Shown piece by piece: positions 8,138 through 15,712 of a stretch of 64,000 nt of DNA (position 1 is its first letter; the number at the start of each line of letters is the position of its first letter). Under the pieces are notes generated by a model that was not told where the DNA came from, made no database searches, and saw nothing but the letters and a program-made list of their open reading frames with translations. Source of the DNA: Lewinellaceae bacterium (GTDB lineage: Bacteria; Bacteroidota; Bacteroidia; Chitinophagales; Saprospiraceae); NCBI GenBank assembly GCA_020636275.1, contig JACJYD010000002.1, forward strand, positions 558,001-622,000. Direction: 5' to 3'. Position numbers and translations under genes: made by a program.

Positions 8138-8923
8138 ATGGAACCATTAAATGTAACGGCGGTTAGTTATCTCAATACCAAGCCATTCCTCTACGGGATC
8201 TTCCGCAAGCGGATGGAGCACCAGATCCATCTGGAACTGGACATCCCCTCCATTTGTGCCCGCAAACTCGCCAGCGGCGAGGCTGATCTCGGCCTGGTTC
8301 CGGTGGCGGTGCTGCCGAGTTTGCCGACCCCTCACCTCGTTTCCGATTATTGCATCGGCGCCATCGGGGCCGTAAAAACCGTCTGCGTTTTCTCAGAGGC
8401 GCCGATCGACCGGATCACGCATCTGTATCTCGATTACCATTCCCGCACTTCGGTGGAACTGGTGCAGATCTTATTGCGCGAACACTGGAAAGTATCTCCG
8501 GTGCTCATTCCCGCCCAGCCGGGTTTTGAACAGCAGATCCAGGGCACCCATGCCGCTTTGATCATCGGCGACCGGGCGATCGGCCAGGAGGAACGCTATT
8601 CCTATGTTTATGACCTGGGCCAGGCCTGGATGGACTTTACCGGTCTGCCGTTCGTCTTCGCAGCCTGGGTGAGCAACAAACCCCTCGATCCCGGATTTAT
8701 CGCCGAATTCAATGAAGCCCTGAAAGCCGGTATTGAGTCGATCCCCCAGCTTATTTACCTCATTCCACCGCCCAGTCCTACCTTCGACCTGGAGACCTAT
8801 TTTACCCGCTACATCAGTTATCCGCTCGATGAAGAGAAGCAAAAGGGGCTGGAGTTGTTCCTCCGCTATCTCGATCCGCGCACAACTTTTCAAGCCAGCG
8901 GCCGTTTATTCCATAAAATATAA
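8138..8923 (+). CDS. mqnA: Chorismate dehydratase MqnA
   Basis: Protein of 261 residues of the periplasmic-binding-protein-like MqnA/MqnD family but without a signal peptide. The N-terminus VTAVSYLNTKPF, the LGLVPVAVLP stretch and IIGDRAIG are diagnostic. MqnA removes water from chorismate to give 3-[(1-carboxyvinyl)oxy]benzoate, the substrate of MqnE. Its place as third gene of the mqnE operon fits. MqnD is shorter on the conserved SYLNT motif, so MqnA is preferred. Confidence 0.9.
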   Translation: MEPLNVTAVSYLNTKPFLYGIFRKRMEHQIHLELDIPSICARKLASGEADLGLVPVAVLPSLPTPHLVSDYCIGAIGAVKTVCVFSEAPIDRITHLYLDYHSRTSVELVQILLREHWKVSPVLIPAQPGFEQQIQGTHAALIIGDRAIGQEERYSYVYDLGQAWMDFTGLPFVFAAWVSNKPLDPGFIAEFNEALKAGIESIPQLIYLIPPPSPTFDLETYFTRYISYPLDEEKQKGLELFLRYLDPRTTFQASGRLFHKI

Positions 8924-8987
8924 AATACCGGTTAATAGGTCGGGTTCGCGCCGAAGCTCGGGCCGGATCCTGTTAAAATCTTTCATT

Positions 8988-9668
8988 ATGGTAAAAAGTC
9001 TTTTTCTGGCAGGGGCCCTCGGACTGGCCCTTTTGGCCTGTTCATCCAGTTCATCCCCTGTCGCTAACGATGCAAAATTGACCCGTATGACCCCATCCCT
9101 GGATTCCATCCCCGCCGATCAGGTGGATACCGCCACGCTGGGCGGCGGTTGTTTTTGGTGTGTTGAAGCCGTTCTGCAGCAAGTGGAAGGCATTTATTCC
9201 GTCGTCAGCGGCTATTCGGGAGGAAAAGCCGAAGAGGCGGACTACGAGACGGTCAGCTCCGGTCTAACCCACCATGCCGAGGTGGTGCAGGTCTATTTCG
9301 ATCCCCGGGTGATCTCCTTTGCCGATATCCTGGAGATCTTTTGGAGCACCCACAATCCCACCACGCTTAACCGGCAGGGCAACGATGTAGGACCTCAATA
9401 CCGCTCGGTCATTTTCTACCACAACGAAGCCCAAAAGGCCATCGCGGAGCAATCGAAAAAAGAAGTAGCCACCCAGTTCTGGGACGGCCCCATCGTCACG
9501 GAGATCAGCCCCTTCACCGGTTTCTGGCCGGCCGAAGAATACCACCAGAACTACTACGAAAATGTGGGCGACCGAAATCCCTACTGCACGTATATTATTA
9601 CGCCAAAAGTGGAGAAACTCAAGAAGTTGTATAAGGATAAGTTGAAGGAGGAGTACCGGCATGAATAG
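8988..9668 (+). CDS. msrA: Lipoprotein peptide-methionine sulfoxide reductase MsrA
   Basis: Protein of 226 residues from the ATG at 8988. An in-frame upstream extension overlaps mqnA and would bury the signal peptide. The lipobox LALLAC gives Cys18 as the lipid anchor. The MsrA catalytic motif GCFWC puts the catalytic cysteine at C55. The later YRSVIFYH and the EEYHQNYY motif are typical. It reduces methionine-S-sulfoxide in proteins. The anchor places it in the periplasm or outer membrane, where it would repair envelope proteins. It starts 64 bp after mqnA. Confidence 0.92.
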   Translation: MVKSLFLAGALGLALLACSSSSSPVANDAKLTRMTPSLDSIPADQVDTATLGGGCFWCVEAVLQQVEGIYSVVSGYSGGKAEEADYETVSSGLTHHAEVVQVYFDPRVISFADILEIFWSTHNPTTLNRQGNDVGPQYRSVIFYHNEAQKAIAEQSKKEVATQFWDGPIVTEISPFTGFWPAEEYHQNYYENVGDRNPYCTYIITPKVEKLKKLYKDKLKEEYRHE

Positions 9669-9775
9669 AAGTGGAAAATTTCACTTTTCCAGGCATAAAA
9701 AATGAATATCATTGGCTGGTCTGTGAAAAATTCCTAATTTCCCGCGTCTTTTTAAACTGAAACCTACCAATAGCC

Positions 9776-10867
9776 ATGATCTTAGGTATTCCAAAAGAAA
9801 TGAATGATAGACGGGTGGCCTTCGCCCCCGCAACCTTGGCCAAGGCGGTCAAGGAATTAGGCGTAGAAGCCTGGGTTGAAACAGGCGCCGGAACGGCGGC
9901 TTCATTCCCCGATACATCCTATCAGGAAACGGCAAAAGTGGTCAGCCGGGCCGAATTATTGAAAAATGCCGACATTATCGTCAGCATCAATCCCCTCCCG
10001 GAGTCGGAGTGGAAATCGCTGAAGAAGGATGCGGTCGTCATTTCGCGTTTCGAGTCTTTCATCAAGCCCGAAGTGGTTGGAAAACTCCAGGACGCCGGCC
10101 TGCGCGGCTTCGGTCTGGATATGATCCCGCGGACGACCCTGGCCCAATCGATGGACGTACTGTCCTCCATGGCCTCCATTGCGGGTTACAAAGCCGTTTT
10201 GGAAGCTACTCATTACCTGCCTCGTTATTTCCCCATGCTCATTACCGCTGCCGGTAGTGTGAAACCTTCTACGATATTGATCCTCGGGGCTGGTGTCGCC
10301 GGTCTGCAGGCCGTCGCTACGGCCAAACGCCTGGGTGCTATCGTCGAAGCTTCCGATACCCGCCTGGCCGCTAAAGAAGAGGTCGAAAGCTTGGGTGGCC
10401 GTTTCGTAATGGTCGAGGGCGCCAAGGACGATACTTCCGCCGGCGGTTATGCCGTCGAACAATCGGAAGACTTCCTCAAGCGCCAGCGCGAGGAAGTGCA
10501 GAACCGTGCCGCAAAAGCCGATGTGATCATCACTACCGCACAAGTGCGGGGCCGCAAGGCGCCTATGCTCCTGCCCGCCGAAACGGTCAATAAAATGAAA
10601 CCGGGCTCGGTGATCATCGACCTGGCCGCATCCACGGGAGGCAACTGCGAACTGACCAAGGACGGAGAAGTCATTGTGCATAACGGCGTGACCATCGTCG
10701 GCAACTCCGACCTTTCCCAGGACCTGCCGCAGGACGCCAGTTTCCTCTTCGGAAACAACGTATTGAACTACATGAAACTTTTCGTCAAAAAAGGCGAATT
10801 GCAGATCGATGAGTCCAACGAGATCATTTCCAAATCGTTTATCACAGCGACGACGGTGACCGCATAA
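9776..10867 (+). CDS. pntA: NAD(P) transhydrogenase alpha-1 subunit (PntAA type)
   Basis: Protein of 363 residues covering only the NAD(H)-binding domain I: the MILGIPKEMNDRRVAFAP start, the RxxxQ-like mobile-loop region and the dinucleotide motif GAGVAG at 171-176. There are no membrane helices, so this is the alpha-1 form of the three-subunit enzyme. Pnt complexes use the proton-motive force to make NADPH from NADH. The membrane alpha-2 and beta subunits normally follow directly; here the next gene is an ArsR-type regulator on the same strand. They must lie elsewhere, or this is a soluble relic. Confidence is high on family, lower on function. Confidence 0.85.
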   Translation: MILGIPKEMNDRRVAFAPATLAKAVKELGVEAWVETGAGTAASFPDTSYQETAKVVSRAELLKNADIIVSINPLPESEWKSLKKDAVVISRFESFIKPEVVGKLQDAGLRGFGLDMIPRTTLAQSMDVLSSMASIAGYKAVLEATHYLPRYFPMLITAAGSVKPSTILILGAGVAGLQAVATAKRLGAIVEASDTRLAAKEEVESLGGRFVMVEGAKDDTSAGGYAVEQSEDFLKRQREEVQNRAAKADVIITTAQVRGRKAPMLLPAETVNKMKPGSVIIDLAASTGGNCELTKDGEVIVHNGVTIVGNSDLSQDLPQDASFLFGNNVLNYMKLFVKKGELQIDESNEIISKSFITATTVTA

Positions 10868-10952
10868 GTGTTGTTCTCGCAACAGATTTATTTAATCATC
10901 GACACCGGGGGGAGACGCAAGGATCTGCGTTTCCCCCTTGTCGTTTCCTCCC

Positions 10953-10983
10953 TTCGCTTTAAATAAAATTATCACTATATTTG
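10953..10983 (+). promoter_or_regulatory. Bacteroidota-type promoter of the ArsR-like gene
   Basis: TTCG at 10953-10956, a 19-bp spacer and TATATTTG at 10976-10983 fit the TTTG-N19-TAnnTTTG consensus of the Bacteroidota primary sigma factor. Initiation would fall near 10990, upstream of both candidate start codons. Confidence 0.5.
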
Positions 10984-11070
10984 TATATTAACCGATAGAT
11001 CCTTGTGAACACTGCGACCGAAGGCCGCTACTTACCCCGGGAAACCCTGTTGAGCGCATATTCCTTTTCT

Positions 11071-11361
11071 ATGAAGACCACCTTTACACTCCAGTTCCTG
11101 GAAGAATCGACGGAAACCCTGCGCGCTATTGCCCATCCCATCCGGATCGCCATTATTGATCTGCTGCACCGAAACGGTAAAATGTCGGTGACGGAGATCT
11201 ATGAAAGCCTGGACATCGAACAAGCTGTTGCCTCCCACCACCTTCGGATCCTGAAAAGCCGCAATGTGGTTTCCATGCAACGAGATCAAAAATTTTCACT
11301 TTACTCCCTGGCTGACCCCGGTTTTTACGACATCGTCCAGATCCTGGATGGCATTGTCTAG
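11071..11361 (+). CDS. ArsR-family winged-helix regulator, cysteine-free
   Basis: Protein of 96 residues from the ATG at 11071; a GTG at 11005 would add 22 residues that do not look like part of the fold. It has the compact ArsR layout. The helix-turn-helix at about 45-70 (VTEIYESLDIEQAVASHHLRIL) is cut here only by description; the sequence is continuous. There is no cysteine and no histidine cluster, so it is unlikely to sense metals by the ArsR/SmtB sites. It may respond to redox state or a partner protein. Target unknown; it precedes the porin locus. Confidence 0.8.
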   Translation: MKTTFTLQFLEESTETLRAIAHPIRIAIIDLLHRNGKMSVTEIYESLDIEQAVASHHLRILKSRNVVSMQRDQKFSLYSLADPGFYDIVQILDGIV

Positions 11362-11381
11362 CGCCATTTCCTACACGGTAC

Positions 11382-11415
11382 AAAAAAGGCCGCTGCATTG
11401 GCAGCGGCCTTTTTT
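11382..11415 (+). terminator. Rho-independent terminator
   Basis: A 15-bp perfect stem (11382-11396 with 11401-11415) with loop ATTG ends in a run of T, 20 bp after the ArsR-type gene. Confidence 0.9.
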
Positions 11416-11592
11416 ATTTATAATTCTTCGCCTTTTATCTGATATGACAGCTTTTAGTTTCTCGAAAAACTAATGTGGAAAAATTTTTTTCGGATAAAAA
11501 GCTTGGTATATATAGATTATTATATACTTTAGTGAAGGTTTTTTGCAAACGCATCAAAACAAAACGAATTATCAACTTTAAACCACACATTT

Positions 11593-12855
11593 ATGAGTCT
11601 TAACCAACTACGTAAAACCATGGCCCTTTGCGCCTTTTTCCTGCTGGGCGCGATCCTGCTGCAGGGCCAGAGCGAAGAGGTGGACCATTCCTACAAGCCA
11701 TTGACGCTCAAACTCAATGACAGTGGCTCCAAGTACGTTCGATTTATCGTCTGGAATCAGATCTGGGCCCAGACCAACAATTTGTCGACAGATGGAGCCA
11801 AGCTTCAGATCACCCCGTTCATACGGCGGTCCCGTTTTCTGGCATTCGCACAAGTTTCGCCCCGGTTTTTGATCCTTACCCATTTCGGGTTGAACAACCT
11901 GACGACCGGTAACCTGGATCCACTGGGCAACGGAAGCGACGGACCGCAGATTTTCCTGCACGATGCATGGGCGGAATTCAAAGTGACGAAAAGCGATGCA
12001 CTCTACATCGGAGGCGGCCTGCACTACTGGAAAGGCCTGACCCGCCTGTCGAGCGCCAGTACCCTGAATTTCATGACGCTGGACCAGCCCCGTCCATTCG
12101 TACATTGGCATTCGCTGGGTATTACCGACCAGTTCGCCCGCCATCTGGGCATCTATGCCAAGGGGGCTTTCGGCAAGTTCGACTACCGTTTGGCGGTCAA
12201 TTCCCCTTCCCGCAACGTCCTGAAGAATGGATTGACCTATGGGGCCGACACGACCTTCGCCTACACGGGCGTGAAAATGGTCGATAAGAACGGCGATCCC
12301 ACCGGCAATACGATCATCGAAGGCTACTTCCGCTACAATTTTATGGACAAAGAGTCGATCAAGCTGCCCTACAACGTAGGCACCTACCTGGGGACCAAGA
12401 AGATCTTCGCTATCGGCGCCGGTTTTTTTGCCCATCCCAACGGTATGTACAACAAAACGACAGCTGAACATGCCAATGTGATGCACCTGGCAGTCGATGC
12501 ATTCCTGGATTATCCCTTCGGAGGCGGCAATGCCATCAATGCCTATGTCTCCTACATGAACTTCAACTATGGCGAAAATTACGTCAGTCGCTGGGCCGGA
12601 ACCGGCACGGTGATCTACGGGCAAGCGGGCTTGTATCTCAAGTCCCTCAACATCATGCCGTACGTAGCGTATCAATCCGGTAATTACCAGGGCTATCCCG
12701 ACCCCATCGGCGGGTTGGACGTCGGGTTGAACTACTTCATCCTCGGGCACAATGCCAAACTTACCCTGGAATATCACTCGCTGACCAATGATCCGCGCGA
12801 TGCGGCCACCGGGAAGCTCAGTCAGTTGCGCATGCAAGCGCACATTTTCCTCTAA
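11593..12855 (+). CDS. Outer-membrane porin
   Basis: Protein of 420 residues with a signal peptide (about 1-25, ending LLQGQ). The rest alternates polar and aromatic residues in beta-strand fashion, and the chain ends in LRMQAHIFL, with a C-terminal hydrophobic residue after F, as in outer-membrane barrels. It resembles the Bacteroidota porin family related to phosphate-selective porins. It precedes the DUF4212/symporter pair, so it probably lets small carboxylates such as acetate cross the outer membrane. A terminator follows it, so it may be a separate or semi-independent transcript. Confidence 0.75.
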   Translation: MSLNQLRKTMALCAFFLLGAILLQGQSEEVDHSYKPLTLKLNDSGSKYVRFIVWNQIWAQTNNLSTDGAKLQITPFIRRSRFLAFAQVSPRFLILTHFGLNNLTTGNLDPLGNGSDGPQIFLHDAWAEFKVTKSDALYIGGGLHYWKGLTRLSSASTLNFMTLDQPRPFVHWHSLGITDQFARHLGIYAKGAFGKFDYRLAVNSPSRNVLKNGLTYGADTTFAYTGVKMVDKNGDPTGNTIIEGYFRYNFMDKESIKLPYNVGTYLGTKKIFAIGAGFFAHPNGMYNKTTAEHANVMHLAVDAFLDYPFGGGNAINAYVSYMNFNYGENYVSRWAGTGTVIYGQAGLYLKSLNIMPYVAYQSGNYQGYPDPIGGLDVGLNYFILGHNAKLTLEYHSLTNDPRDAATGKLSQLRMQAHIFL

Positions 12856-12862
12856 AGCAAGA

Positions 12863-12899
12863 AAGACTGCCGCCTTGGGCGGCAGTCTTGTTCTTTTTT
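12863..12899 (+). terminator. Rho-independent terminator after porin gene
   Basis: A 12-bp perfect stem (12863-12874 with 12878-12889) with loop TTG is followed by a T-rich tract. It separates porin from the DUF4212 gene and may let the porin be made in excess over the transporter. Confidence 0.85.
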
Positions 12900-12932
12900 C
12901 TTCATTTTTTCACCGTACAAAAACCAACTTTT

Positions 12933-13196
12933 ATGGCTGATCCTGACAATAAATTAGTCAAGTACTGGAAGCGGAACCTCCTCTACCTGGTGGTCTTGCT
13001 GGGTATCTGGTTCCTGGTTTCCTACGTCTTTGGGATCTTTGCTGCCGATGCCCTCAACAGTGTACGCATCGGAGGCGCCAAGCTGGGCTTTTGGTTCGCC
13101 CAACAAGGATCTATCTACATTTTCGTCATTCTGATCTTTGTCTATGTCTGGTTGATGAACCGGCTGGACAAGGAGTATGATGTACATGAAGATTAA
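12933..13196 (+). CDS. DUF4212 small subunit of a sodium:solute symporter
   Basis: Protein of 87 residues with two membrane helices (about 16-36 and 55-75), the charged motif LDKEYDVHED at the end and a WKRN motif before helix 1. This is the DUF4212 family, almost always encoded directly before an SSS-family transporter, as here (59 bp). It is thought to be a partner subunit of that symporter. The ATG at 12933 was chosen because an upstream extension has no support. Confidence 0.88.
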   Translation: MADPDNKLVKYWKRNLLYLVVLLGIWFLVSYVFGIFAADALNSVRIGGAKLGFWFAQQGSIYIFVILIFVYVWLMNRLDKEYDVHED

Positions 13197-13255
13197 ATAA
13201 AATTCCGGGGCCGGGTTTAAACCGCTGGTCCCAATTAAAAATAAAAAACTGCAAT

Positions 13256-15046
13256 ATGAGTGTTCAAACCTGGACTTTTATCATAGTAGGTCTTTCCTTT
13301 GCGCTCTACATCGGCATTGCTATCTGGTCGAGAGCAGCCTCTACGAAAGAATTCTACGTCGCAGGCGCGGGCGTACACCCCGTGATCAACGGGATGGCTA
13401 CCGCTGCCGACTGGATGTCTGCGGCATCCTTTATCTCCATGGCCGGTCTGATCTCTTTCATGGGATATGACGGAGGTGTTTACCTCATGGGCTGGACCGG
13501 GGGGTATGTGCTTCTAGCCTTGCTATTAGCCCCTTATCTTCGGAAATTCGGCAAGTTTACCGTGCCCGACTTCATTGGCGACCGCTACTACTCGAACGTA
13601 GCCCGTACGGTTGCCGTCATTTGCGCCATTATCGTTTCTTTCACCTATGTGGCCGGGCAAATGCGCGGGGTCGGGGTGGTCTTTTCCCGTTTCCTCGAGG
13701 TGCCGATCAATACGGGTGTGTACATCGGTATGGCGATCGTCTTTTTCTACGCCGTGCTTGGCGGGATGAAGGGGATCACCTATACGCAGGTAGCCCAGTA
13801 TTGCGTGCTGATCTTCGCTTACATGGTACCGGCGATCTTCATCTCCATGGCCATGACGGGACATGCTATTCCCCAATTTGGTTTTTTGGGTAAAGTGAAT
13901 GACGGATCGGGAATGTTCCTTTTGGATAAACTGGACCAATTGCACCACGAGCTCGGCTTTGCCGAATATACCGACGGGAGCAAGAAACTGATCGACGTAT
14001 TCGCCATCACGTTCGCCCTGATGGTGGGGACGGCCGGTCTGCCGCACGTGATCGTGCGCTTCTTTACCGTGCCCCGCGTCAAGGACGCTCGTTTGTCGGC
14101 AGGTTGGGCTTTGTTGTTCATTGCCATTCTCTACACTACGGCGCCTGCGGTAGCCGCGTTTGCCCGCACGAATTTGATCACTACGGTTAGCAATCGGCCT
14201 TATTCCGAGATGCCCGAATGGTTCAAGAACTGGGAGGTGACGGCATTGCTCGGTTGGGTTGACAAGAATAACGACGGCATTATCCAGTACGTGAAGGGTA
14301 CGGCGTTGGACGGCAAAGGTCCGGTTCAGGCCAAAGAGAACGGCGTGGCTGTTCGCGGCGCAAGCGGCGAGATCGTCGTGACCAATCCGAAGACCGATAA
14401 CCCGAACGAGTTATACATCGACCAGGATATCATGGTGCTGGCCAACCCGGAAATTGCCGGCTTGCCGGCATGGGTGGTGGCTCTGGTGGCTGCCGGTGGT
14501 TTGGCCGCAGCTCTTTCGACCGCTGCCGGTCTGTTGCTCGTCATTTCGACGTCTCTGTCGCACGACCTGGTCAAGATGCAATTCCGTCCCGATATTTCGG
14601 AGAAAGCCGAATTGTGGTGGGCTCGTGGTGGCGCGGCTATCGCTGTAATGGTGGCCGGTTACTTCGGCATTCACCCTCCCGGATTTGTTGCGGCGACGGT
14701 GGCCCTGGCCTTCGGGTTGGCGGCTGCATCCTTCTTCCCGGCCATTATCCTGGGTATTTTCGATAAGCGCATGAATCGCCAGGGCGCTATTTCAGGCATG
14801 GTCGTGGGGATCACCCTGATGCTGTACTACATGCTCAAGTACAAGCTGGGCAAATTCGGCGGCGGAACCCCCGATGACTGGTGGTTCGGCATTTCGCCGG
14901 AGGGCTTCGGCACCGTGGCCATGTTCGTTAATATGATCATTTCCCTGGTCGTTTCGCGTCTGACTCCTCCACCGCCTGAAAATGTACAGGCCATCGTGGA
15001 AGATATCCGCATCCCACGGGGTGCAGGCGGCGCCCAGGCGCATTAA
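13256..15046 (+). CDS. Sodium:solute symporter (acetate/monocarboxylate type, VC_2705-like)
   Basis: Protein of 596 residues with about 13-14 membrane helices and the SSS signature regions (EFYVAGAGVHPVINGMATAA, FYAVLGGMKGITYTQVAQY). The length and a soluble insert at about 320-390 match the SSS subgroup that pairs with DUF4212. In other bacteria this group lies beside acs and imports acetate or pyruvate with sodium. Here acs lies 4 kb downstream and a kinase built on the same transporter fold lies between, supporting a short-chain carboxylate substrate. The exact solute is inference. Confidence 0.88.
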   Translation: MSVQTWTFIIVGLSFALYIGIAIWSRAASTKEFYVAGAGVHPVINGMATAADWMSAASFISMAGLISFMGYDGGVYLMGWTGGYVLLALLLAPYLRKFGKFTVPDFIGDRYYSNVARTVAVICAIIVSFTYVAGQMRGVGVVFSRFLEVPINTGVYIGMAIVFFYAVLGGMKGITYTQVAQYCVLIFAYMVPAIFISMAMTGHAIPQFGFLGKVNDGSGMFLLDKLDQLHHELGFAEYTDGSKKLIDVFAITFALMVGTAGLPHVIVRFFTVPRVKDARLSAGWALLFIAILYTTAPAVAAFARTNLITTVSNRPYSEMPEWFKNWEVTALLGWVDKNNDGIIQYVKGTALDGKGPVQAKENGVAVRGASGEIVVTNPKTDNPNELYIDQDIMVLANPEIAGLPAWVVALVAAGGLAAALSTAAGLLLVISTSLSHDLVKMQFRPDISEKAELWWARGGAAIAVMVAGYFGIHPPGFVAATVALAFGLAAASFFPAIILGIFDKRMNRQGAISGMVVGITLMLYYMLKYKLGKFGGGTPDDWWFGISPEGFGTVAMFVNMIISLVVSRLTPPPPENVQAIVEDIRIPRGAGGAQAH

Positions 15047-15059
15047 TTACAGGTTTAGG

Positions 15060-15278
15060 ATGAAACTACAACTTGGACAAAAGGCTTCCGATGTTTTTGT
15101 GGTTCTGTATGTCGGAGGGACCCTTTTGATTCGATTCCTGCTGGAGCCACAGTTGAAAGGACATTTCCTGGTCTCGATCGGGATCGGGGCCTTTGCCCTC
15201 CTCTTTCTGTGGGCGCTGGCCAAGAGCCGGCTCATCAATCCCAGTTGGTTCGGATTGATCAAGAAAAAAGACAGATAA
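15060..15278 (+). CDS. Small two-helix membrane protein
   Basis: Protein of 72 residues starting 13 bp after the symporter stop, with membrane helices at about 11-28 and 37-55 and a basic end (LIKKKDR). No family recognised. Coupling to the symporter suggests an accessory role. The last eight codons and stop lie inside a 73-bp unit that is tandemly duplicated downstream. Confidence 0.65.
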   Translation: MKLQLGQKASDVFVVLYVGGTLLIRFLLEPQLKGHFLVSIGIGAFALLFLWALAKSRLINPSWFGLIKKKDR

Positions 15279-15399
15279 AAAGAAACCGCGGCTTTGCCCG
15301 CGGTTTCTTTAGACTTTGTAATTCTCATTGATCAAGAAAAAAGACAGATAAAAAGAAACCGCGGCTTCGACCGCGGTTTCTTTCAACTTTGTAATTATC
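15254..15399 (+). repeat. 73-bp tandem duplication including gene end and terminator
   Basis: Unit 1 (15254-15326) and unit 2 (15327-15399) match except for five substitutions. Each holds the coding tail for the last codons plus stop and a hairpin AAAGAAACCGCGG/CCGCGGTTTCTTT followed by TTTGTAAT. The result is two consecutive terminators after the small membrane gene. Confidence 0.9.
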
Positions 15400-15472
15400 A
15401 TTGCAAAGTGGTGGCCTGATGAAGGGGGATTCAGGCCACCTTTTTTTTGGAAAAAATCCCTAATTTGGAGCA

Positions 15473-15712
15473 ATGAATAACCGAAGTTCCCGCACGCAGA
15501 ACGACCGCAAGGGCCGGCTGATCAGCTTGTTCCTGATCGGGCTTTTGTTTTTCAATTTTCCCATGTTGGGGATCTTTGGAAAAGAAGACAAATGGGGGTC
15601 GATCCCGGGGCTGTTTATCTACATTGCCGTGGTTTGGATCGGACTGGTCCTGGCCGTATACTGGGTGATGCGGGACATTTCGGGCAGGCCCGACAAAACC
15701 CCTCCTCCATGA
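15473..15712 (+). CDS. Small membrane protein coupled to the sensor kinase
   Basis: Protein of 79 residues: a polar basic N-terminus (RSSRTQNDRKGR), two membrane helices (about 17-34 and 45-66) and a short tail ending in three Pro. Its TGA overlaps the ATG of the kinase gene, so it is translationally coupled. The same pairing of a tiny membrane protein before an SSS-type kinase is seen in other Bacteroidota from memory, but no function is known. Confidence 0.7.
   Translation: MNNRSSRTQNDRKGRLISLFLIGLLFFNFPMLGIFGKEDKWGSIPGLFIYIAVVWIGLVLAVYWVMRDISGRPDKTPPP

Noticed and set aside
8733..8987. Extended N-terminus of the MsrA reading frame
   Set aside because: It overlaps mqnA and would place the lipoprotein signal inside the protein; the ATG at 8988 gives a normal signal peptide.
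11608..12843. Antisense open frame of about 410 codons across the porin gene
   Set aside because: No recognisable protein; it mirrors the codon pattern of the porin frame, which has a signal peptide and beta-barrel pattern.
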